This document shows, in pieces, positions 52,091 through 61,732 of a stretch of DNA of 64,000 bases. Under the pieces are notes generated by a model that had not been told where the DNA came from, did no database searches, and was given only the letters and a program-made list of their open reading frames with translations. Origin of the DNA: Psychrobacillus sp. FSL K6-2836 (lineage in GTDB: Bacteria > Bacillota > Bacilli > Bacillales_A > Planococcaceae); assembly GCF_038003085.1 (NCBI RefSeq), contig NZ_JBBOOM010000001.1, positions 3,286,001 to 3,350,000 on the forward strand, in the 5' to 3' direction. How positions within the stretch are numbered: position 1 is the stretch's first letter; the number at the start of each line of letters is the position of its first letter. The position numbers were made by a program, and so were the translations under genes.

Positions 52091-53083
52091 ATGTATTTTA
52101 TTGATAATAAAGGAATTACAGATCCACGTATCAACTTAGCGATTGAGGAGTATGCATTAAACACAATGGACGTTGAAAAGGATTCTTTTCTTCTGTTTTA
52201 CATAAATCAGCCTTCCATTATTATTGGGAGAAACCAAAATACGATTGAAGAAATAAATACTGATTTTGTAGAAACAAATGGGATTATCCCGGTTCGTAGA
52301 CTTTCTGGTGGTGGTGCTGTGTACCATGATTTAGGAAACCTGAATTATAGCTTTTTAACAAAGGACGATGGTGAAAGCTTCCGTAACTTTAAAAAATTCA
52401 CACAGCCTGTTATAGATGCACTTGCAAAAATGGGTGTAAATGCAGAACTGTCCGGAAGAAATGATATTTTGGCTGAAGGGAAAAAGATCTCTGGCAATGC
52501 ACAATACTCTACTCGGGGACGTATGTTTAGCCATGGAACTTTGATGTTTGATACAGAAATAGATGCTGTTGTATCTGCCTTAAAGGTAAGTAAGGAAAAA
52601 ATTGAATCTAAAGGTATTAAATCCATCCGTAGTCGTGTCACTAATATAATCGACCTACTAGAAAATCCGATAACAGTTGAGCAATTCCGTTTAGAACTTC
52701 TTGCTTCTATTTTTGAAGGAGAAGAGAATATTCAATACTGGGAGCTTACAGATCAGGACTGGGAAAATATCCACAAGCTTTCGGAAGAACGTTACCAACA
52801 ATGGGATTGGAACTACGGTAAATCACCTAAATTCAATATGAAGCATTCGCATCGTTTCCCAGTTGGCGGTGTTGATGTTCGTTTAGATGTGAACAAAGGG
52901 ATGATTGAAGAAGTGAAAATCTTCGGAGATTTCTTCGGTGTAGGTGATATGGCGGAAGTAGAACAGCTATTAACTGGTAAGCCATATAGCAAAGAAGGTA
53001 TTGAAGCAGCCTTAACAAACGTAGACGTACCAAAATACTTCGGTGGTATTACAAAAGAAGAGCTTGTTCAACTAATTTATTAA
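52091..53083 (+). CDS. lplJ: Lipoate-protein ligase LplJ
   Basis: 330 residues: N-terminus MYFIDNKGITDPRINLAIEEY, lipoyl-binding RRLSGGGAVYHDLGNLN, catalytic Lys in GKKISGNAQY, and a C-terminal accessory domain (FGDFFGVGDMAEVEQLLTG). It activates and attaches scavenged lipoate. ATG 52091 lies 8 nt after AAAGGAG; ATG 52085 abuts that site. Its 3' end is partly duplicated about 1 kb downstream. Confidence 0.93.
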   Translation: MYFIDNKGITDPRINLAIEEYALNTMDVEKDSFLLFYINQPSIIIGRNQNTIEEINTDFVETNGIIPVRRLSGGGAVYHDLGNLNYSFLTKDDGESFRNFKKFTQPVIDALAKMGVNAELSGRNDILAEGKKISGNAQYSTRGRMFSHGTLMFDTEIDAVVSALKVSKEKIESKGIKSIRSRVTNIIDLLENPITVEQFRLELLASIFEGEENIQYWELTDQDWENIHKLSEERYQQWDWNYGKSPKFNMKHSHRFPVGGVDVRLDVNKGMIEEVKIFGDFFGVGDMAEVEQLLTGKPYSKEGIEAALTNVDVPKYFGGITKEELVQLIY

Positions 53084-53294
53084 TAAAGTGAAAAATCTGT
53101 CTGTGTTGATTCCTTCATCGCCCACTGATTGAAAATGGAACCCAGTCATTTAACGCCGCGTCGTGCGCCAATGCCTGAGTGACCAACATCCTGTTGGTCC
53201 GAACCAATCGGGGATTTACAGGCTGTTTATCCCCACCTATTTTTCTCGATTTTCCCCAAATGATGAGGTGGGGGTATTACAGACTGTTAAACCT
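53084..53294. repeat. Repeat element inserted between lplJ and its terminator
   Basis: The segment carries CCCACTGATTGAAAA, ACGCCGCGTCGTGCG, CAATGCCTGAGTGACC and CCGAACCAATCGGGG, matching the inner module of the 34.6 kb family B element. It lies precisely where the duplicated downstream copy of the lplJ end (54035-54050) has lplJ and terminator joined directly, which gives its approximate boundaries. Confidence 0.75.
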
Positions 53295-53338
53295 GGATAA
53301 ATGGAAGGGAGTCTGACATATGTTGGGCTCTTTTTTGA
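53295..53338 (+). terminator. Displaced lplJ terminator
   Basis: GGAGTC and GGGCTC pair around TGACATATGTT and run into TTTTTT. The same 43-nt segment follows the duplicated lplJ end at 54044-54086. Confidence 0.65.
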
Positions 53339-53500
53339 AACTAAGATGAATGCTCTATAAACTTAGTTACTGAGTTTTTAATGCTTTTACTTATATATGC
53401 AAGGTTAGCAGTACACTAATAAGGTTTACTTCAGTAAAATAAGGTATATTATATTTGTTGAATAGATTCTCTTTAAAGACAAGAAAAGTAGGTGAACAAA

Positions 53501-53650
53501 GTGGGGAAATATCAATTGGATACAAAAGGTCAGGTAGCTGTGACAAAATATCATGAAAACAACAAGCCTGCTAAATTTGATAAAAAGCAGCAACTTGAAA
53601 AAATACGTGCGGAGTATTTGAAAAAAAAGCAAAAACAAACAGATAAATAA
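53501..53650 (+). CDS. Small basic protein
   Basis: 49 residues, MGKYQLDTKGQVAVTKYHEN then a Lys/Gln-rich helical tail. GTG 53501 is preceded by TAGGTGA at 7-8 nt. It is hydrophilic with no recognised domain. It lies in the otherwise gene-poor interval 53084-54126 and looks intact. Confidence 0.5.
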   Translation: MGKYQLDTKGQVAVTKYHENNKPAKFDKKQQLEKIRAEYLKKKQKQTDK

Positions 53651-53699
53651 TAAGAATGAAAACATAGAAAGACTAAAATCTCCCTATGTTTTTCTTATT

Positions 53700-53895
53700 C
53701 AAAGTTCTTTTTTCAATTGATGATAGAGTTATTTGAATTTATAAATGAAAGAGAGAAAAGAAGAACAGCTAAAGATGTATTGGTATTCTTAAATTAATTG
53801 ATAATGCTCATTTAGAAAAAGCATTTAAGGAAGATATATTTTCAAAAATATCTAGACCAGTGGCAAAGGCTATTTTAGAATTATTGACGGTATAA
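53700..53895 (+). pseudogene. Decayed coding remnant
   Basis: Short open stretches (for example LIDNAHLEKAFKEDIFSK, then RPVAKAILELLTV before the stop at 53893-53895) read like the C-terminus of a helical protein but have no start or ribosome binding site and are broken upstream. Family not identified. Confidence 0.35.
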
Positions 53896-53978
53896 CACTT
53901 ATTTAAGTATTTAATATGTTATAAATAGAAAAAAGGCAAAAAAATAACCGAGTTAGTAAAAGGTTAGACTCTCTTAGA

Positions 53979-54086
53979 AAACGTAGAAGTATTTAAATAC
54001 TTCGGTGGTATTACAAAAGAAGAGCTTGTTCTATTAATTTATTGATAAATGGAAGGGAGTCTGACGTATGTTGGACTCTTTTTTGA
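53979..54086 (+). repeat. Duplicated lplJ 3' end plus terminator
   Basis: 53979-54045 repeats the last 22 codons of lplJ (ACGTAGAAGTATTTAAATAC, TTCGGTGGTATTACAAAAG, GAGCTTGTTC) with a few substitutions, and 54044-54086 repeats the terminator. Here the two parts are contiguous, unlike at the real lplJ. Confidence 0.85.
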
Positions 54087-54126
54087 TATGATAAAGTAAG
54101 AACCGTTTTTGTGGAGGAGGATTATT

Positions 54127-54831
54127 GTGACGACGCATCGTGTGTTAGTTGTAGAGGATGATCGAAAAATTGCATCTCTGCTTGCAGATACTTTAAGGAA
54201 ATACCATTACGAGGTGCACACCATAGAGGATTTTGATCAAATTGTAGAGGAGTTTACTGCGTTTGATCCACATATTGTTTTACTCGATGTAAATTTACCA
54301 TCTTATGATGGATATTATTGGTGTCGGCAATTGCGCCAAATAACTACTTGCCCGATTATATTCGTTTCTGCGAGATCTGGTGAAATGGATCAAATATTTG
54401 CGCTAGAGAATGGTGGAGATGATTTTATCACGAAGCCTTTTCACTATGAAATCGTCCTAGCTAAAATAAGAAGCCATTTGAGAAGAACGTATGGTGAATA
54501 TGCCGCAAAGCAAGAAGAAAGAGTTGTCAAGGTTGGGAGACTACAGCTTTATATGGAACGTATGGAGTTACATACTATACATGGTGAAATTCCACTCCAA
54601 AAGAAAGAGTGTACGATATTGGAATTATTATTACGAAATTATCCGAAGCTAGTAACTAGAGAGCAGCTATTAGAGGAACTTTGGGATGATCAGTCATTTG
54701 TTGATGAAAATACGTTAAATGTAAATATGACAAGAGTTCGAAAAAAGCTAAGTGACTATCAAGTTTTGTCAACGATTGAGACTGTAAGAGGAGCAGGGTA
54801 TCGACTAATCCTAAGCTCGGAGGAGTCATAA
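54127..54831 (+). CDS. BceR-type response regulator
   Basis: 234 residues: receiver with VVEDDRKIASLL, phospho-acceptor Asp54 (LLDVNLPSYDGYYWC, a block typical of BceR/PsdR) and a C-terminal winged helix ending RGAGYRL. GTG 54127 has GGAGGAGG 7 nt upstream. First gene of a four-gene peptide-antibiotic detoxification module. Confidence 0.88.
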   Translation: MTTHRVLVVEDDRKIASLLADTLRKYHYEVHTIEDFDQIVEEFTAFDPHIVLLDVNLPSYDGYYWCRQLRQITTCPIIFVSARSGEMDQIFALENGGDDFITKPFHYEIVLAKIRSHLRRTYGEYAAKQEERVVKVGRLQLYMERMELHTIHGEIPLQKKECTILELLLRNYPKLVTREQLLEELWDDQSFVDENTLNVNMTRVRKKLSDYQVLSTIETVRGAGYRLILSSEES

Positions 54832-54832
54832 T

Positions 54833-55879
54833 ATGATTCGATTGTTTATAAAGGAGCATTTAGTCTTTTTAGTATTTCAGGTGTTATTAGTATTATTTGT
54901 AATGCTATTATATTGGCTGGATGGCTTCCGAAATGTAGATACCGCGGTGTATTCCATTGTTATTACTAGTATATTGACACTTACCTTTTTAGGAACGTTA
55001 TTTGTAAAAAAGTATACATTTTATAAAAAGATTCTTTCCGAACCTACTGAAATAGAAGGTGTATTGCAACGGGAGGCCAAGTCCCCAGAAATAAAACAAG
55101 TTGAGATGTATTTGCAGCATATTTACCGTTTATATCAAAAGGAAGTACAGCTTCTATATGCTAGGCAAAATAGACATTTACAATTTATGAATAGCTGGGT
55201 GCATCAGATGAAAACTCCTATTTCGGTTATAGAGCTGATGACCCAAGGGAATGATCAAGTAGATGCTGCTGGTGTTTCTGAGGAAATGGATCGATTGAAG
55301 CGTGGGCTGGATGCAGTTCTGATGAATGCACGATTAGATACATTTGAAGAAGATATGCAAATTGAGCAAATTGATATAAAACAGCTTGTTATGGAAGTGG
55401 TATCTAGTAATAAGCGATTATTTATAGGAAGTCATGTATTTCCGGTTATATCTATTGAAGAAGATTGTACGGTTACTTCAGATTCGAAGTGGTTACGGTT
55501 TGTAATAGCTCAATTTTTAACGAATGCGATTAAATATACTTTTGAGGAAAACAAAAAGGTATACTTTGAAACTACCTTTGAACATAATCATGTCATTTTA
55601 TCCGTAAGAGATGAAGGAATTGGTATTCCTGCCTCTGATATGAAAAGAGTTACGAAAGCTTTTTTCACTGGAGAAAATGGCAGGAAAACTGGTGAATCTA
55701 CTGGGATGGGATTATATTTGGCGCAGGAAATTTGTCATAGATTAGGGCATGAGATGAAAATAACCTCAAACGTTGGAGAAGGAACGACTGTATCGATTAT
55801 ATTTGAACAACAAGAAACTACAGAACGAGGTGAGCTCGATGTCGATATTGATGTTGGAAGAAATAACGAAGGTTTATGA
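54833..55879 (+). CDS. BceS-type intramembrane-sensing histidine kinase
   Basis: 348 residues: two N-terminal helices separated by only a few residues (about 10-30 and 38-60), no extracellular sensor, then HisKA with His124 in WVHQMKTPISVI, N-box (QFLTNAIKYTF), DEGIGIP and GMGLYLAQEI. Such kinases sense via the partner transporter. It starts 1 nt after the regulator stop and overlaps the ATPase gene by 41 nt. Confidence 0.88.
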   Translation: MIRLFIKEHLVFLVFQVLLVLFVMLLYWLDGFRNVDTAVYSIVITSILTLTFLGTLFVKKYTFYKKILSEPTEIEGVLQREAKSPEIKQVEMYLQHIYRLYQKEVQLLYARQNRHLQFMNSWVHQMKTPISVIELMTQGNDQVDAAGVSEEMDRLKRGLDAVLMNARLDTFEEDMQIEQIDIKQLVMEVVSSNKRLFIGSHVFPVISIEEDCTVTSDSKWLRFVIAQFLTNAIKYTFEENKKVYFETTFEHNHVILSVRDEGIGIPASDMKRVTKAFFTGENGRKTGESTGMGLYLAQEICHRLGHEMKITSNVGEGTTVSIIFEQQETTERGELDVDIDVGRNNEGL

Positions 55880-56612
55880 GGGAAAAGTAGCACATCTAGC
55901 GATTAATCAACTGAGCTTCGAAGTGGAAAAAGGCGAGTTTCTTGCAGTAATGGGTCCTTCTGGGAGTGGTAAAACAACATTACTGAATTTGATATCAACG
56001 ATAGATCGACCAACTTCGGGAGATATAACGATTAATGGCTTAGATCCAATGAAATTGAAAAGCAATGATTTATCGTTATTCCGCAGAAGACAGCTTGGCT
56101 TTGTATTTCAAGATTTTAATCTACTTCCGGCATTAACAGTGGAAGAAAATATGGTATTGCCATTAACATTAGATGAACAGCCCGTAAATACGATGAAACA
56201 AAAAGTTAATAGGATTGCGGAACAGCTTGATATTACCTCTATTTTAGAAAAAAGGCCATTCGAAATTTCCGGGGGACAAGCGCAAAGAACTGCTATTGGA
56301 CGAGCGTTAATCCATGAACCTAGCATTATACTAGCAGATGAGCCCACAGGAAATTTGGATTCAAAAGCTGCAAAAGACGTATTAGAACTACTTTCTAATG
56401 TAAACAAAAGAAGTAATACGACCATCATTATGGTGACACATGATCCGATTGCTGCAAGTTATTGTGATCGAGTTCTGTTTATAAAAGATGGCGAGTATTT
56501 TAATGAAATTTATAAAGATGACCGAAGACAAACGTTCTTTCAACGTATTTTAAATGTCTTATCTTTATTAGGTGGAAATGTAAATGACCTTTCGACAATT
56601 CGCTTATCATAA
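55839..56612 (+). CDS. BceA-type ABC transporter ATPase
   Basis: 257 residues: Walker A GPSGSGKTT, signature ISGGQAQR, Walker B IILADEPTGNLD and H-loop VTHDP, as in MacB/LolD-like ATPases paired with BceB permeases. ATG 55839 (MSILMLEEITKVYEG) has GAGGTGAG just upstream; the longer frame from 55773 overlaps the kinase. It overlaps the permease gene by 29 nt. Confidence 0.9.
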   Translation: MSILMLEEITKVYEGKVAHLAINQLSFEVEKGEFLAVMGPSGSGKTTLLNLISTIDRPTSGDITINGLDPMKLKSNDLSLFRRRQLGFVFQDFNLLPALTVEENMVLPLTLDEQPVNTMKQKVNRIAEQLDITSILEKRPFEISGGQAQRTAIGRALIHEPSIILADEPTGNLDSKAAKDVLELLSNVNKRSNTTIIMVTHDPIAASYCDRVLFIKDGEYFNEIYKDDRRQTFFQRILNVLSLLGGNVNDLSTIRLS

Positions 56613-58515
56613 TGTCATTCGAAATGCTCGCGTATATGCAGCATTTTTATTGGCGAGTATTTTTTCTGTTTTAGTGTTTTTTGTCTATTCAATGTTAATG
56701 TTTCATCCCAATATTGAAGATCAATTTTTACAAAATATCGCATTTGGTGGAATGTTCATAGCACAGGTCATTCTTATTATATTTACATTGTTTTTTTTGT
56801 TTTATTCGATGAGCGCTTTTTTACAGGCACGTTCACAAGAGTTTGGAGTGCTTCTCAATTTAGGGATGGACAAGCGTCAGCTTAATCGGATGATTTTTCT
56901 AGAGACGATGATTTTAGGGTTTATATCAACGACGGTAGGTATCTTTTTTGGATTTACTTTTTCTAAGTTTTTCTTTATGGTAATTCGGGAATTGTTTTTA
57001 CTGGATAGCCTACCTCTATATCTGTCATGGAAACCCTTTGCATTAACTATATTTGTGTTTTTATCTTTGTTTATCATTATTTCGTTTAGTAGTTCGGTAT
57101 TTATTCGTAAGAAGAATATTATTCAGCTGCTAAAGGGATTTGGTAAACAAAATGAGCAAGAGGCTTACAGTAAGGGAAAAGCAATGTTAGGATTATTTTT
57201 GCTTTTAGCTGCTTATAGTTTAGTTATACTATCTCTTTTTCAAATCAAAGTATATATGAGCTTTATCATTATAATACTGGCACTGGTTGGTACTTATCTG
57301 TTTTATACGGATAGTGTTTTGTATTTGTTAGGGATTATTCGAAAGCGTAAGAATTTGTACTGGCATTCATTTCGATTGATAGCTTTTGCAGAAGGTTCTA
57401 TTAAGATAAGAGAAAATGCTCGAATGTTCTTTATAGTAACGGTTGTTTCGACCATTGCCTTTCTATCGGTAGGTGTCGTAACTTCGTTTACTTCTTTTAC
57501 AGCGCAATATCGGGAAATGAATCCAGTTAGTATTTTCTACTCTAGTAACTGGGATAACCCCTTTGAGGAAGAGCATGTAATGAAATTATCTCAGGAGCTT
57601 CAAAGGGAAGGTTTGTCTTATGAATTGGTTAAGTTCACTGTAAAAAAGCAAACTTCCTCCAATTTACGTAACCAAGTAAATCTTATAAAAGAATCGGAAG
57701 TGAATAGTTTAGCGGTTGCATTGAAAATTCCTTTGATCGACCTGCAAAATGGGGAAGCAATGATCATACCGAATACACGTGAAGACTATGCTGGTTTAAG
57801 GATAGAGGACGAGCAAACGGTGTTAGAGGAAAGCAGTATACCTATTCAGATTAAAGGAGTCTATGATCGCCTGATATTCCCTTCTTTTGCTATTAAAAAT
57901 AGATCGTTAATCATTAGTGACGAGGATTACGAACTTATTACCGAGCCTTTATACGGGTATGGCTTAAGGGAATCTAACATCACATTTTATGCTTTTCATG
58001 TTTCCGAGTGGCTTCGCACGAAGGATGTAGGAACTGACTTAGACCGAATTATGACACAGTCTATGGGAACTTCAGATATAAATCCTAACACCTTCTATTT
58101 CGCCAATCCTGGCTTAAATTATTCGATTATCCGAGCTACGTTTTCCTTATTGTTATTTACTGGTCTACTTGTGGCAGCTGTATTGTTGCTTGCAGCCGGA
58201 AGCTTTGTTTACTTTAAGCTTTATACAGACCTAGAACGTGATAAAAAACAATATGATGTACTTCGTAGAATGGGAGTAACGGATAGAGAGCTAGTGAAAA
58301 TCGTAAATCGTCAGTTAATTCCTCAGTTTTTCTTGCCTTGGGGATTAGCTATGGTGCATAGTACGTTTTCATTTATGTTTTTACAAGCATTTTGGGTAGA
58401 TCTAGCAGCAGTTTCCATAGCGATGGAAATGTTACTTGTGTTGATAGCATTTACGATTATTCAAGTTTCTTATTTCTTTTTGATCCGCTGGAGATACATT
58501 GCTCATATTCAATAA
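56584..58515 (+). CDS. BceB-type ABC transporter permease
   Basis: 643 residues with ten predicted helices and a large extracytoplasmic domain of about 200 residues between helices 7 and 8 (about 300-510), the hallmark of BceB. C-terminal FtsX-like block YDVLRRMGVTDRELVKIVNRQ. With BceA it senses and removes cell-wall-active peptides such as bacitracin; the actual ligand is unknown. AGGTGG precedes ATG 56584. Confidence 0.9.
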   Translation: MTFRQFAYHNVIRNARVYAAFLLASIFSVLVFFVYSMLMFHPNIEDQFLQNIAFGGMFIAQVILIIFTLFFLFYSMSAFLQARSQEFGVLLNLGMDKRQLNRMIFLETMILGFISTTVGIFFGFTFSKFFFMVIRELFLLDSLPLYLSWKPFALTIFVFLSLFIIISFSSSVFIRKKNIIQLLKGFGKQNEQEAYSKGKAMLGLFLLLAAYSLVILSLFQIKVYMSFIIIILALVGTYLFYTDSVLYLLGIIRKRKNLYWHSFRLIAFAEGSIKIRENARMFFIVTVVSTIAFLSVGVVTSFTSFTAQYREMNPVSIFYSSNWDNPFEEEHVMKLSQELQREGLSYELVKFTVKKQTSSNLRNQVNLIKESEVNSLAVALKIPLIDLQNGEAMIIPNTREDYAGLRIEDEQTVLEESSIPIQIKGVYDRLIFPSFAIKNRSLIISDEDYELITEPLYGYGLRESNITFYAFHVSEWLRTKDVGTDLDRIMTQSMGTSDINPNTFYFANPGLNYSIIRATFSLLLFTGLLVAAVLLLAAGSFVYFKLYTDLERDKKQYDVLRRMGVTDRELVKIVNRQLIPQFFLPWGLAMVHSTFSFMFLQAFWVDLAAVSIAMEMLLVLIAFTIIQVSYFFLIRWRYIAHIQ

Positions 58516-58520
58516 TGAAA

Positions 58521-58550
58521 AGAAGGTTATGAAAGTAGCCTTCTTTTTTT
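58521..58550 (+). terminator. Terminator of the Bce-type operon
   Basis: AGAAGGTT and AGCCTTCT pair around ATGAAAGT and run into TTTTTTT. Confidence 0.8.
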
Positions 58551-58585
58551 GAGTATAAAGATTTTGAAATTAACTTTTTTCATAA

Positions 58586-58735
58586 GAATTACGTATTTTA
58601 CTTAACGACCATAAAACAGATGAATCAGGAAGGCTTACCGAATTTAATGCGGATGACTTAAAATTAACAGAACGTGATAATAGATTACCGCATAAGTCCA
58701 ATACACCAGGAAAAGAACCCGGAGACCAGTTTTTC
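58586..58735 (+). other. Open, coding-like segment without a start
   Basis: One frame is open from a TAA at 58583-58585 and encodes a hydrophilic stretch (HKTDESGRLTEFNADDLKLT, then RDNRLPHKSNTPGKEPGDQF) with no ATG/GTG/TTG start before the acyl-CoA ligase promoter. It may be the remnant of a small gene whose start was lost. It falls in the roughly 300-nt gap after the Bce-type operon. Confidence 0.35.
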
Positions 58736-58764
58736 TTGAATTGTCAAAACTTTTCTTATATAAT
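58736..58764 (+). promoter_or_regulatory. Promoter of the acyl-CoA ligase gene
   Basis: TTGAAT (58736-58741), a 17-bp spacer and TATAAT (58759-58764). Confidence 0.6.
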
Positions 58765-58816
58765 GAATATGGGGAAAATGAATGGTTATTCATTTAAAAA
58801 GATGGGAGACGAGAAT

Positions 58817-60364
58817 ATGAGTTTAGTTTCACGTGTTCAACAGATTGTCACGGAGCATCCAAAGAAGGTTGCCTATCATTTTATGGGGAAAGATACTACA
58901 TACGCAGAATTCGACCAGTCAGTGGAACTATTTGCAGGGGCATTAAAGTCAATTGGTGTGGAAAAAGGGGATAATATAGGTTTTTTATTGGGGAACACAC
59001 CACATTTTTTAATTTCTTTGTATGCTACTATGCGGATTGGTGCTACAGCGGTTCCGATTAATCCAATTTATTCACCAGATGAAATTAGTTATATTGTTAA
59101 AAACAGTGATGCGAAAGTAATCATTGCTCTTGATGCACTATTGCCTTTAGTTGAGAAAGCAGCAGGGTTTTTCACTTCTGTTGAAAATTATATAATTTGT
59201 GAAACACAACCAGATACTGTTCAAAAACTAGCTGCATTACCTGAAAGCTTGAAGACAAAAGTGAAACCGTTTTCACTGCTGATTTCTACACCTAGCTTGG
59301 GTACTTCCGCAGTGGAAACAGATCCAGATGATATTGCAGTAATCTTATATACATCCGGGACAACTGGTCAGCCAAAAGGGGCAATGCTAACTTACAATAA
59401 TATTTATTCAAACGCTCGTGATGTTGCAGAATACTTGCAGATTAATACAGAGGATCGTGTTATCACAACTTTACCTGTATTTCATGTTTTTGCGCTAACA
59501 GTTGTTGTGAATGCACCATTATTAATGGGTGCAACACTATTATTAATACCGAAATTTAGTCCACAAGAAGTATTCAAAATGACGAAAGAGCATCAAGCGA
59601 CTGTGTTTGCAGGTGTTCCGACGATGTATAATTTCCTGTATCAATACCCTGATGCAAATGTAGATGACTTCTCCAGTATTCGCTTAGCGATTTCAGGGGG
59701 ATCTTCATTGCCAGTAGCACTGTTACATAACTTTGAAAACAAGTTCAAGGTTCGAGTATCAGAAGGATATGGTTTGTCGGAGGCATCACCTGTAACATGC
59801 TTTAACCCAATTGATCGTGATCGTAAGCCTGGTTCAATCGGGACGAATATCGTAAATGTTGAAAATAAAATCGTTAATGAGCTTGGAGAAGAAGTTCTAG
59901 TTGGCGAAGTAGGAGAACTGATCGTTCGCGGTCCTAATGTCATGAAGGGTTACTACAAGATGCCAGAAGAAACGGAAAGTGCAATTCGTGATGGATGGTT
60001 ATATACTGGTGATCTTGCAAAACAAGATGAAGAAGGCTATTTCTATATAGTCGATCGCAAAAAAGATATGATAATTGTCGGTGGATTTAACGTATATCCT
60101 CGTGAGGTAGAAGAAGTCCTATTTGCACATCCCGATATAGTAGAAGCAGCGGTTGTCGGCATTCCGGATCCGAACTTTGGAGAAGAGGTTCTTGCGTTCG
60201 TTGTGAAAAAAGATCCTACATTAACCGAACAGCAGTTACACGACTATTGTGCAGAAAAACTAGCAAAATATAAAGTGCCTAAGAAGTTCGAATTCATAGA
60301 GGAACTTCCTAAGAATACAACGGGTAAAATTTTGCGTCGCTCTTTAAAGGTACAAACAGTTTAA
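58817..60364 (+). CDS. yhfL: Long-chain fatty acid-CoA ligase (YhfL-like)
   Basis: 515 residues of ANL-superfamily enzyme: P-loop YTSGTTGQPKGAM, GYGLSEASPV, YTGDLAKQDEEGYFYIVDRKKDMI and the C-terminal catalytic Lys in NTTGKILRRSL. ATG 58817 (MSLVSRVQQIVTEHP) follows GGGAG by 8 nt; a TTG frame start at 58736 lies in the promoter. Length and neighbourhood match B. subtilis YhfL. It activates fatty acids with ATP and CoA. Confidence 0.9.
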   Translation: MSLVSRVQQIVTEHPKKVAYHFMGKDTTYAEFDQSVELFAGALKSIGVEKGDNIGFLLGNTPHFLISLYATMRIGATAVPINPIYSPDEISYIVKNSDAKVIIALDALLPLVEKAAGFFTSVENYIICETQPDTVQKLAALPESLKTKVKPFSLLISTPSLGTSAVETDPDDIAVILYTSGTTGQPKGAMLTYNNIYSNARDVAEYLQINTEDRVITTLPVFHVFALTVVVNAPLLMGATLLLIPKFSPQEVFKMTKEHQATVFAGVPTMYNFLYQYPDANVDDFSSIRLAISGGSSLPVALLHNFENKFKVRVSEGYGLSEASPVTCFNPIDRDRKPGSIGTNIVNVENKIVNELGEEVLVGEVGELIVRGPNVMKGYYKMPEETESAIRDGWLYTGDLAKQDEEGYFYIVDRKKDMIIVGGFNVYPREVEEVLFAHPDIVEAAVVGIPDPNFGEEVLAFVVKKDPTLTEQQLHDYCAEKLAKYKVPKKFEFIEELPKNTTGKILRRSLKVQTV

Positions 60365-60431
60365 CCTGATTCAGCAAACTTTGCCTCAATAGTGATAATA
60401 AAGTTATTTAATTGTTTCTTCAAGAATTCAG

Positions 60432-60466
60432 TAACCTCCTACTAAATCCATTAGTAGGAGGTTATT
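60432..60466. terminator. Bidirectional terminator
   Basis: AACCTCCTACTA and TAGTAGGAGGTT pair around AATCCAT, between yhfL and the convergent FtsW-like gene. Confidence 0.75.
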
Positions 60467-60511
60467 AAAGTTGTATGAATAGCTTTCACACTACTCAGCC
60501 ATAGAATTGTT

Positions 60512-61732
60512 TTATATCACATATGATTTGCGGCGCCACACACTTAGTCCGAAACCAATCATCACTGCTGCAATAATCGTTGGCATTAAACCATAACTAA
60601 TAAAGGGTAATGACATCGCCATAATCGGTAAAAAACCAAAAATCATGCCAATATTCACGACAACTTGTGTGGCAAATAGGGTCAAACTACCAGTTAGTAA
60701 ATAGCGACCAAATGGATCACGAACCTTTTGAATTATCAAGAGTAAGCGAATGATACAGATAACTAATAAAACAGCGATGAATAAAGCAGGCCCAAACCCG
60801 TAGGAACGAATAATCCCAGCAAAAACAAAATCTGTGTGCAATTCTGGGATCCCTTCAAACGGTATAGCACCAAACCATCTCGCTTCACTGAATAATTGTT
60901 GTAGACGTATATAGAGATAGCCAAAACCCTCTGCATCCTTGTCTGGATTGATAAACGCAAAAATCCTCGCTACCTGATAAGGCATAGCATTCGCTAAGAA
61001 AAATACAATAGATGAAGCACTAGCTGCAGTACTTGTCACTATAGTGAACACTTTTGTTTTGATAGTGTGTTTACTACATAGGAAAATGACCACGAACATT
61101 ATCGTATGTAATATGAATGCGATTAAATGTGGTTGCAACATAAATAACATAGTAATGAAGGCAAATAACGCGAATCCACCGAATAATGAACGTTTTTTCG
61201 CAAAGTGGCCAGCCCAGCCGATGACTAGAATCGGTAACGTCCATAAACTATCTATACGGAAAGGGCCTATTTTCAGTTCTGGCTTGCCGTTTATATGATA
61301 CGTTGGGAAATACATAAGTAATAGCAACACCACGATAGTAGCTACAAAAAACCACTTCTCCTGCTTTATGAGTTTTCGGTAGTCATATCGGTATAGAACA
61401 ACAACTAATCCTACGCCAAGGAAAATGGTAATTATCTTTTTTGAATATACTGGTGCTTCAATTGGTAGGAAACCACATAATAATAATGCACTAAATGTAG
61501 CAATGAGTAGCCAATCAATTTTAGGCTTATGGATTTTATTCATTGATTTTCCAAGAGCCGCAGGACTTCCCATGTCTTGAATCGCTTTTGTCATCGCTTC
61601 CTCTTTAGATAGCCCGCGTTCCATATGTTTTGTTTGCGCTAATACTAAATGTTTCTTTAATTCCTCCGCTACAGTGGCTTTAGCTTCTTTGGATCGAATA
61701 AGCTGTGTTACTTGCTGTATAAAGCTTTCCAT
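60512..61732 (-). CDS. FtsW/RodA/SpoVE-family protein with N-terminal HAAS domain
   Basis: 406 residues. Residues about 1-70 form the helical HAAS/permease-prefix domain (LSKEEAMTKAIQDMGSPAALGKSM). Ten or so membrane helices follow with SEDS features (LQPHL, HTDFVFAGIIRSYG, GFLPIMAMSLPFISYG). SEDS proteins polymerise glycan strands or flip precursors. The HAAS domain is usually recognised by the PadR-like protein encoded upstream. GGAGG precedes the ATG; the gene overlaps padR by 25 nt. Confidence 0.88.
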   Translation of the reverse strand: MESFIQQVTQLIRSKEAKATVAEELKKHLVLAQTKHMERGLSKEEAMTKAIQDMGSPAALGKSMNKIHKPKIDWLLIATFSALLLCGFLPIEAPVYSKKIITIFLGVGLVVVLYRYDYRKLIKQEKWFFVATIVVLLLLMYFPTYHINGKPELKIGPFRIDSLWTLPILVIGWAGHFAKKRSLFGGFALFAFITMLFMLQPHLIAFILHTIMFVVIFLCSKHTIKTKVFTIVTSTAASASSIVFFLANAMPYQVARIFAFINPDKDAEGFGYLYIRLQQLFSEARWFGAIPFEGIPELHTDFVFAGIIRSYGFGPALFIAVLLVICIIRLLLIIQKVRDPFGRYLLTGSLTLFATQVVVNIGMIFGFLPIMAMSLPFISYGLMPTIIAAVMIGFGLSVWRRKSYVI

